A DNA stretch of 18,759 bases from positions 1-18,759 of the forward strand of contig CAYSCH010000172.1 in the NCBI GenBank assembly GCA_964429355.1. Reading direction: 5' to 3'. Shown here piece after piece: positions 16,001-18,759 of the stretch. The stretch is from JAAYAY01 sp964429355 (GTDB lineage: Bacteria; Planctomycetota; Planctomycetia; Pirellulales; Thermoguttaceae). Numbering within the stretch: position 1 is the stretch's first letter; each line of letters starts with the position of its first letter. The notes beneath the pieces were generated by a model, which saw nothing but the letters and a program-made list of their open reading frames with translations, made no database searches and was not told where the DNA came from. The translations under genes and the position numbers were made by a program.

Positions 16001-16150
16001 GAGGCGGGGGCTGCCGCAGCCAGGGAGAAAGTCGAACAACTGGGCGACACTCCATTCCACCATCCCTTCGGCCGATTCCGCCCCGAATTCGGCCCGCCCG
16101 GCAATAGCGACTTGCCGCCACCAAGAACCGAACCGGTGGAACGGCCGTAG
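13028..16150 (+). CDS. Membrane Ser/Thr protein kinase with TPR-like C-terminal region
   Basis: A 1040-residue Hanks-type kinase. Residues 1-75 resemble the N-terminal helical region common in planctomycete kinases. The kinase domain runs from about 80 to 422: glycine loop GRGGMGIVY (87-95), invariant K109, helix C glutamate around E128, catalytic loop HRDVKPSN (282-289), DFG at 302-304, APE at 328-330. Between hinge and catalytic loop there is an extra segment of about 80 residues (176-256), rich in Ala and Thr. A transmembrane helix follows at about 447-472, putting the rest outside the cytoplasm. The C-terminal region is helical with TPR-like pairs (AAAYHRIGQIHQRLGHIDDA) and a Pro/Gly-rich stretch encoded at about 15080-15260. 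It lies 50 bp after the ECF sigma gene, likely in the same operon. Confidence 0.9.
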   Translation: MNDQPSRDPIEILAEEFVQRYREGERPTIDQFAREHAEYADDIRNLFPMIVNIESLKQETAASGLTATLAVTGIERLGDFRIIREIGRGGMGIVYEAEQQSLGRHVALKVIGANVASSAHGVLRFRREAEAAARLHHTNIVPIYGVGEENGIYFYAMQMIDGVGLDTVLDALRNGSLPTTRGENSAATPGIGVGSSTAAAALEVAAVLRDGSISQSKRPTRVDAEATAVAATLEYPITRPEACGNHPPARPKVGGRYWKSVARLGAAAAGALEYAHRHGVLHRDVKPSNLLLDREANLWIADFGLAKHSDSDNLTKTGDVVGTLRYMAPEQFEGKSDHRSDIYSLGLTLHELLTFQPAFDEAEQGPLVRQKMHGAPPRPRSRNPAIPRDLETIVLKACATVPADRYRSAGELADDLQRFLDERPVAARRVGFAEQLWRWCRRNPAIAGSTAVTLALLITTAVVAVVSNIAIRAALTTAQDARSDALKSQKLAEGNLSLAIDAFESIFDNVANRGIPQSLQLEYEDESAPKFESILSDADADLLRELLTFWERFARQNSPDAQLQARTAAAYHRIGQIHQRLGHIDDAAESYAESLAIYDRLLAEQPDHVDQIIAKAQLLNDRGGLASEPMKRSRRMADDHLQAIAFLSDQPGTIAAAPPVRYELARSHDLAGSAFFRDLMSGLLLDSPPGPPGMRGRGPGSGHDGPPPEMWNEPGIGPPHDFGPPPKMDEGMGPPHDIGPPGGINPKEFTEQHLSQAYEIISELLKDDPRNPQYRLLLAQVQRHRLVHLSLGGRTAEAKEPFDAAKTILTALVAEYPQKPQYRLELADTLSLAGERLSSLSEAEARDYLHEAIESCQQLARAFPNAPEYQALLAKSYQILANVEQASHDLKGAEENLDLARKGLESLVERSPDKAFHEARLIGVLWELARLKRARGAQEHDTNLIAESRELLDDAIQRFSASTDREEDPFRRRVQSSLYESLSETLSLLGDEAGAAAAREKVEQLGDTPFHHPFGRFRPEFGPPGNSDLPPPRTEPVERP

Positions 16151-16243
16151 CGCCACTCGTCCGTGAGGGCATTCCAGGCGTTAGTGCGGTGCCTGACAAG
16201 AGTCAAGACTTGACCCTGGATCCCCGGATCCGGATCCCCGGAC
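16151..16243. other. Gap between convergent kinase and hipT-like genes, with short repeats
   Basis: The gap holds GTCAAG / CTTGAC (16202-16207, 16209-16214) and two direct copies of GGATCCCCGG (16218-16227 and 16232-16241), which enclose the palindrome CCGGATCCGG. These could fold into a GC-rich terminator for either gene, but no T-run is present. It also marks the edge where base composition drops toward the HipBST-like operon. Confidence 0.4.
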
Positions 16244-17167
16244 CTAGCCAACTAAAACAGATGTGTTTTGTCTTAGGAAGCTTTCATACTGTTCCTTCAT
16301 CTCGGCTGGAAGGAAAGACGTCGACACCAGTCTGAGAGCAGGTTCCAGAGCCTCAATTTGTTCTGAGATGAGACGTCTTGCTGCCTTTTCGGGTATGCCG
16401 CAATACTCGGCGAAGTCGAGCCACGTTCGACGTGTGAAGTTCTTGTTTCTCCCTCCAACGGGCATCGCAAGTGTGTCATCTGGGATGACGAGTTTCGTGC
16501 AAACAAGGTCGTAAGCAGGAGAGAGTCGAACAAGCCCGTCGAGATCCGTAATGAGTGAGAAGTTCTTTAAGTGCATGTCTCCATTTTCGACCCACCATGT
16601 AAAGAGGATAAGGCGGTAGAGCTTTTGAATCTCGATCAGCGGCTCGGTTGCGTATTTGCGAAGTATTCTGACGCACAGCTCACCAGATCCATCATATTTG
16701 TCCCTTAGCCGCTTTTCTGCCAACTGGCAGAAGTCTTCGACATGGAGTTTTGTTCCATCATCAAGCCGGTCGAATCGCTTGATGATATATGCCGTTGCGT
16801 TATCTTTGAGACGCAGGATTCCCATCGGGGGGACTTCGATAGTCAACAACCGCGCCATTCGCATCGTCAGTTGTTCGTTTTGGGGAATTGAGGAGAACCG
16901 TGATGTTTCTGGTTTAAGTATGTACCTCCCCCCCGTGGCTGCTACGTCAAGACGAGTCTTATCGGGAGAAAGAGTGAGTGAGAGCTTCTCCTGCGCACCT
17001 GAGATAGACATCTTTCCTGCCATCTTGGTTGCAGCAAGGCTGTACAACTTTGACAGTTCGATGTCGACCGCCGGGAACTGCGTCGTTCCGAAAAGCGATT
17101 CAACGCAAGCGGCATGGCAGGCGGAATCGCCAAGAGTATCCCCAAGGCATATTGAGCATGCGGTCAT
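16244..17167 (-). CDS. hipT: HipT-like kinase core of a split HipA toxin
   Basis: A 307-residue HipA-type Ser/Thr kinase lacking the usual HipA N-subdomain 1, which is encoded by the preceding gene. The N-terminus has a Cys/His cluster (C4, C7, H18, C21) typical of short HipA proteins. The Gly-rich loop carries S54-I-S56 in KMSISGAQEK, the SIS arrangement of HipT where autophosphorylation occurs. ATP-binding K85 lies in YILKPE, then VEDFCQLAEKR (143-153), catalytic D197 in ENGDMHLKN with N202, and Mg-binding D220 in SPAYDL. HipT of E. coli O127 phosphorylates TrpS; the target here is unknown. The ATG overlaps the stop of the upstream gene by four bases (ATGA). GC content is lower than in neighbouring genes. 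Confidence 0.87.
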   Translation of the reverse strand: MTACSICLGDTLGDSACHAACVESLFGTTQFPAVDIELSKLYSLAATKMAGKMSISGAQEKLSLTLSPDKTRLDVAATGGRYILKPETSRFSSIPQNEQLTMRMARLLTIEVPPMGILRLKDNATAYIIKRFDRLDDGTKLHVEDFCQLAEKRLRDKYDGSGELCVRILRKYATEPLIEIQKLYRLILFTWWVENGDMHLKNFSLITDLDGLVRLSPAYDLVCTKLVIPDDTLAMPVGGRNKNFTRRTWLDFAEYCGIPEKAARRLISEQIEALEPALRLVSTSFLPAEMKEQYESFLRQNTSVLVG

Positions 17168-17508
17168 TGTTGATCAGTTCCCGCTTCGGATTCAACCGAC
17201 TCGATTTCGACCGCTCCAATGCAGTCTCCGCATGTCGCAAGCAACAATCCAAAAGGATCTTCTTTGGAGATTTTGAGTTTCTTAGATGACACCTCCAACA
17301 ACCATCCTTCGGGAAGCAGGTTTTCGAAAAACGGGTGGAGCCCGGAGTTGACGTATGGTTCTGCCCTGAGCGGCAACGTGAGCGAGATTGGTTTCGCATC
17401 TGGCAGAGCCAGCCACTCTTTGGAATACGCAAAAGTTGTGATCCCATCCGCTTCTTGGATGACACCAACGGGTCTGCCTGAGATTAAGACCTTTCCCATG
17501 CGTGTCAT
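17164..17508 (-). CDS. hipS: HipS-like antitoxin: stand-alone HipA N-subdomain 1
   Basis: A 114-residue protein equal to the first subdomain of full-length HipA. Family marks are GKVLISGRPVGVI (5-17), FAYSKEWL (26-33), ISLTLPLRAEPY (41-52), the strongly conserved PFFENLLPEG (59-68), KEDPFGLLLATCGDCIGAVEI (82-102, given here by position). In the HipBST family this small protein, not HipB, is the main antitoxin of the HipT kinase; that role is inferred here from order and size. The ATG at 17508 follows the HipB stop with no gap (TAAATG), and its own stop overlaps the kinase start, so all three genes are translationally coupled. Confidence 0.85.
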   Translation of the reverse strand: MTRMGKVLISGRPVGVIQEADGITTFAYSKEWLALPDAKPISLTLPLRAEPYVNSGLHPFFENLLPEGWLLEVSSKKLKISKEDPFGLLLATCGDCIGAVEIESVESEAGTDQQ

Positions 17509-17745
17509 TTATTCGTCCACTTCTCTCGGGGCGTTGACGTGCCCGAGCATTTGGCCAAACACTCGCAGAACACGGTTCACTGCATCCATTCGCAAAGTTG
17601 GTTTTCCACGCTCCAGTTCAGAAACGAAGCGGGTGCCAACGCCAGCCAACTCTCCTAGCTGCTGCTGAGTCATGTTGCTCGCTTGGCGTCGTTCTCGAAC
17701 AAACTGGCCGATCCATTGCGGACTTTGTTGGATTGCGTTTTTCAA
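17509..17745 (-). CDS. hipB: HipB-like Xre-family repressor / antitoxin
   Basis: A 78-residue DNA-binding protein that is almost entirely one Xre-type helix-turn-helix domain: IGQFVRERRQASNMTQQQLGELAGV is the start (described by residues 12-36), followed by GTRFVSELERGKPTL (37-51) and a fourth and fifth helix to about residue 70. It should repress its own operon by binding the palindromes upstream. The start is TTG at 17745: an in-frame TAA lies at 17752-17754 and no ATG or GTG occurs between it and the HTH. No good ribosome binding site is visible; the innermost palindrome (17753-17766) lies where one would be, so repressor binding may also affect this leader region. First gene of the hipB-hipS-hipT order. 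Confidence 0.87.
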   Translation of the reverse strand: MKNAIQQSPQWIGQFVRERRQASNMTQQQLGELAGVGTRFVSELERGKPTLRMDAVNRVLRVFGQMLGHVNAPREVDE

Positions 17746-17752
17746 AACGTTT

Positions 17753-17811
17753 TACCCGATCGGGCATGAGTCGGACTTACGTTCCCGATCGGTAACATTC
17801 CCGATCGGGAA
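17753..17811. promoter_or_regulatory. Putative HipB operators, sites 1-3
   Basis: Three palindromes lie between the promoter and hipB. Site 1 (17753-17766) is TACCCGATCGGGCA, site 2 (17782-17795) is TTCCCGATCGGTAA, and site 3 (17798-17811) is the perfect TTCCCGATCGGGAA. Sites 2 and 3 are 16 bp apart centre to centre. All three are in the untranslated leader. That HipB binds them is inferred from position and symmetry. Confidence 0.75.
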
Positions 17812-17823
17812 CCAATCTGCAAA

Positions 17824-17851
17824 ATCATATCATGTGTGAGTGAAGAGTCAA
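17824..17851 (-). promoter_or_regulatory. Sigma-70 promoter of the hipBST-like operon
   Basis: On the minus strand TTGACT (17846-17851) and TATGAT (17824-17829) are separated by 16 bp, close to the consensus. Transcription would begin near 17817, leaving a leader of about 70 bases that contains operator sites 1-3. Site 4 lies just upstream of the -35 box. Confidence 0.75.
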
Positions 17852-17861
17852 GCAGGTGAAA

Positions 17862-17875
17862 TTCCCGAGCGGGAA
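17862..17875. promoter_or_regulatory. Putative HipB operator, site 4
   Basis: TTCCCGAGCGGGAA, one central change from the perfect palindrome, flanked by A and T as in site 5. It lies about 10 bp upstream of the -35 box of the hipB promoter, a position suited to loop formation with sites 2-3. Confidence 0.7.
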
Positions 17876-17887
17876 TTTCCTGAGAAG

Positions 17888-17901
17888 TGCAATCGATTGC
17901 A
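17888..17901. repeat. Perfect 14-bp palindrome of a second kind
   Basis: TGCAATCGATTGCA is perfectly symmetric but unrelated to the TTCCCG sites around it. It lies between operator sites 4 and 5. It could be a binding site for another regulator or chance. Confidence 0.45.
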
Positions 17902-17998
17902 GAATTGCGTTTTGAAACTGGCGGATCGTGACTTGCGGTACATATGGCAATTCACGACGGTCAGGTTTCCCTCACCTCTACGGCTTTTCTCTCTTCCA

Positions 17999-18012
17999 TT
18001 CCCGATCGGGAA
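17999..18012. promoter_or_regulatory. Putative HipB operator, site 5
   Basis: Perfect TTCCCGATCGGGAA, symmetric to 16 bp (ATTCCCGATCGGGAAT, 17998-18013). It is about 150 bp upstream of the hipB -35 box, far for a simple repressor site. Confidence 0.7.
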
Positions 18013-18078
18013 TGTCTTACCATTGCGGCGCGCTGCTGAATATGCACCGCATTCACAGCACGACACGGAAAGAAGATA

Positions 18079-18092
18079 TTCCCGATCGGGAA
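18079..18092. promoter_or_regulatory. Putative HipB operator, site 6
   Basis: Perfect TTCCCGATCGGGAA, 80 bp beyond site 5 and about 10 bp before the TspO remnant. It marks the far end of the palindrome array. Confidence 0.7.
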
Positions 18093-18103
18093 GTCTGAGT
18101 GCT

Positions 18104-18184
18104 GTGACGACACCCCAGATTGATGGTTATCTCGCCTGGGTGACGTTTGCCGCCTTCCTCAACTTCACGGTCTGGCGACTGAAC
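18104..18184 (+). pseudogene. C-terminal remnant of a TspO/MBR family protein
   Basis: The translation DGYLAWVTFAAFLNFTVWRL then N matches the last transmembrane helix and end of TspO/MBR proteins (PYLxWVxFAxxLNxxIWxLN). Those proteins have five helices and about 150-160 residues; here only about 25 residues remain. The frame stays open upstream to 17840 and downstream to 18256, but that sequence does not look like TspO and includes the operator palindromes. The rest of the gene was probably lost when the hipBST islet arrived. Identity rests on this one motif. Confidence 0.55.
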
Positions 18185-18272
18185 GCTCGAGAACGGAAGC
18201 GCGGAAGATGGCATACTTCCTTCTCAACCCGACCGCCCAGCATGTTCCCCATCTGACCCTCGCCGGCATCGC

Positions 18273-18470
18273 TCATTGCCCGATCCGCTGGCCTCTGAAT
18301 AGCCGTTCCACGTGCTTTTGCACGCTGACTGGGTACCTCGCGAGAATCGGAGAAAGATCGGCAGCCTGAATTCTCGCGAGATTTCGGAAGGTAACCAGGG
18401 CCTCCGGATCGGCTCCGTGGCGGCGCGAAAGATAAACATAGTCGCAGAGCGCTTGCGCCGGACTCGCTTG
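18273..18470 (-). pseudogene. C-terminal remnant of a possible AbiEi-like protein
   Basis: A 65-codon frame begins after a TGA (18471-18473) with no plausible start. It reads QASPAQALCDYVYLSRRHG, then ALVTFRNLARIQAADLSPIL and ARYPVSVQKHVERLFRGQ before a TGA. The composition is that of a real folded protein, and ALCDYVYLSRR with LARYP-VQKHVERL recalls the C-terminal part of AbiEi-type antitoxin or related helical proteins. The family call is tentative; that it is a gene end without its front is well supported. Confidence 0.45.
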
Positions 18471-18520
18471 TCAACCTACGCGAACCGTCCTCCCTCCTGG
18501 ATTTCCTCCGCGCCAGCGCC

Positions 18521-18604
18521 AGCCCCTTCTGCCTTCTGACCTCTGCCGTTCTGACCCCTGACCTCTGTCTCCTGTCTCCGGCCCCCTGCATTTCCTGCCT
18601 TTCT
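18521..18604. repeat. Pyrimidine-rich degenerate tandem repeat
   Basis: About 84 bases built of variants of CTTCTGAC, CCCCTGAC and CTGTCTC, for example TTCTGCCTTCTGACCTCTG. Almost no purines except regularly spaced G and A. It lies upstream of the probable gene start at the right edge; similar short units recur at 18727-18755. The stretch from 18471 to 18700 contains no other feature apart from the promoter. Confidence 0.6.
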
Positions 18605-18646
18605 AGTGGGGTGGCCAATTTTTCTTGGATCTTTCAGCGTCCTTTC

Positions 18647-18655
18647 TGCTACAAT
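18647..18655 (+). promoter_or_regulatory. Candidate extended -10 promoter
   Basis: TGCTACAAT is an extended -10 element (TGn-TACAAT). A weak -35, TTGGAT (18625-18630), lies 19 bp upstream. It is directed toward the partial gene at the right edge. Confidence 0.45.
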
Positions 18656-18700
18656 GCACGCGTTCACTAATGTACGCATGACCCAACAAGGAATTCTCCC

Positions 18701-18759
18701 ATGCCCCACCAGCCGCCCCCATCCACTGTCTCCTGCATCCTGACTTCCTTGCCTCCATC
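18701..18759 (+). CDS. Possible start of a gene cut by the window end
   Basis: ATG at 18701 is preceded by AAGGA (18688-18692) at a good 8-base spacing and by a candidate promoter. The visible residues are MPHQPPPSTVSCILTSLPPS, with no stop before the window end. The sequence is pyrimidine-rich like the repeat upstream, so the frame could be an accident. Nothing can be said about function. Confidence 0.35.
   Translation, partial: MPHQPPPSTVSCILTSLPP

Noticed and set aside
16202..16241. Intrinsic terminator for the kinase or hipT-like gene
   Set aside because: Short stems exist but no T-run follows on either strand, so it is kept only as a note in the intergenic entry.
17753..18092. Replication-origin iterons
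   Set aside because: The repeats are palindromes at uneven spacing next to a HipB gene and no replication initiator gene is present.
17840..18256. Plus-strand frame of 138 codons containing the TspO-like end
   Set aside because: Only about 25 residues look like TspO; the rest crosses operator palindromes and the hipB promoter, so it is not an intact gene.
18127..18618. Minus-strand frame of 163 codons across the right-hand repeats
   Set aside because: Arg- and Gln-rich product comes from the pyrimidine repeat; a different frame holds the real remnant at 18273-18470.

Overview
The window looks like chromosomal DNA from a planctomycete, probably of the Pirellulales type. The reasons are the high GC content, the ECF sigma factor followed by a Ser/Thr kinase with a transmembrane and repeat tail, the DUF4956 - VTC - CotH gene set, secreted sialidase-like and GH10 proteins, the RLQFS-type membrane proteins, and an LRR-type C-terminus at the left edge. 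This assignment is inferred from gene content and not from a marker gene.

Layout. Positions 1-635 hold an LRR C-terminal remnant and a long stretch with no convincing gene. A short RbfA-like gene (636-1052, +) faces a secreted BNR/sialidase-like protein (1144-2250, -). Next comes a minus-strand block: two paralogous membrane proteins (2374-3192 and 3296-4141), a GH10 glycosidase whose stop lies one base from the second membrane gene (4143-5393), a REP-associated tyrosine transposase (RAYT, 5563-6243) and a third membrane paralogue (6546-7475). Six copies of one hairpin repeat are scattered through this block. Two of them are identical over 42 bp and lie in inverted orientation on either side of the RAYT gene.

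Positions 7584-11989 carry a DUF4956 membrane protein, a VTC-domain protein and a 907-residue CotH-kinase-like secreted protein, all on the minus strand, ending in a clear intrinsic terminator. A perfect 20-bp-arm inverted repeat sits between the VTC and CotH genes. Divergently, an ECF sigma factor (12351-12977, +) precedes a 1040-residue membrane Ser/Thr kinase (13028-16150, +). This pair is likely a self-contained signalling module.

Positions 16244-18100 hold a visibly less GC-rich islet on the minus strand. It is a three-gene split-HipA toxin-antitoxin operon of the HipBST type: hipB (17509-17745), a HipS-like stand-alone N-subdomain (17164-17508) and a HipT-like kinase core (16244-17167). 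Upstream is a near-consensus sigma-70 promoter and six palindromes of the form TTCCCGATCGGGAA spread over 340 bp, the likely HipB operators. Beyond it are gene remnants: a TspO/MBR C-terminus, the C-terminus of a possible AbiEi-like protein, a pyrimidine-rich degenerate repeat, and the probable start of a gene running off the right edge.

The most interesting features are the HipBST-like operon with its extended operator array, the RAYT with its inverted REP pair and satellite copies, and the family of three membrane paralogues mixed with a GH10 enzyme.
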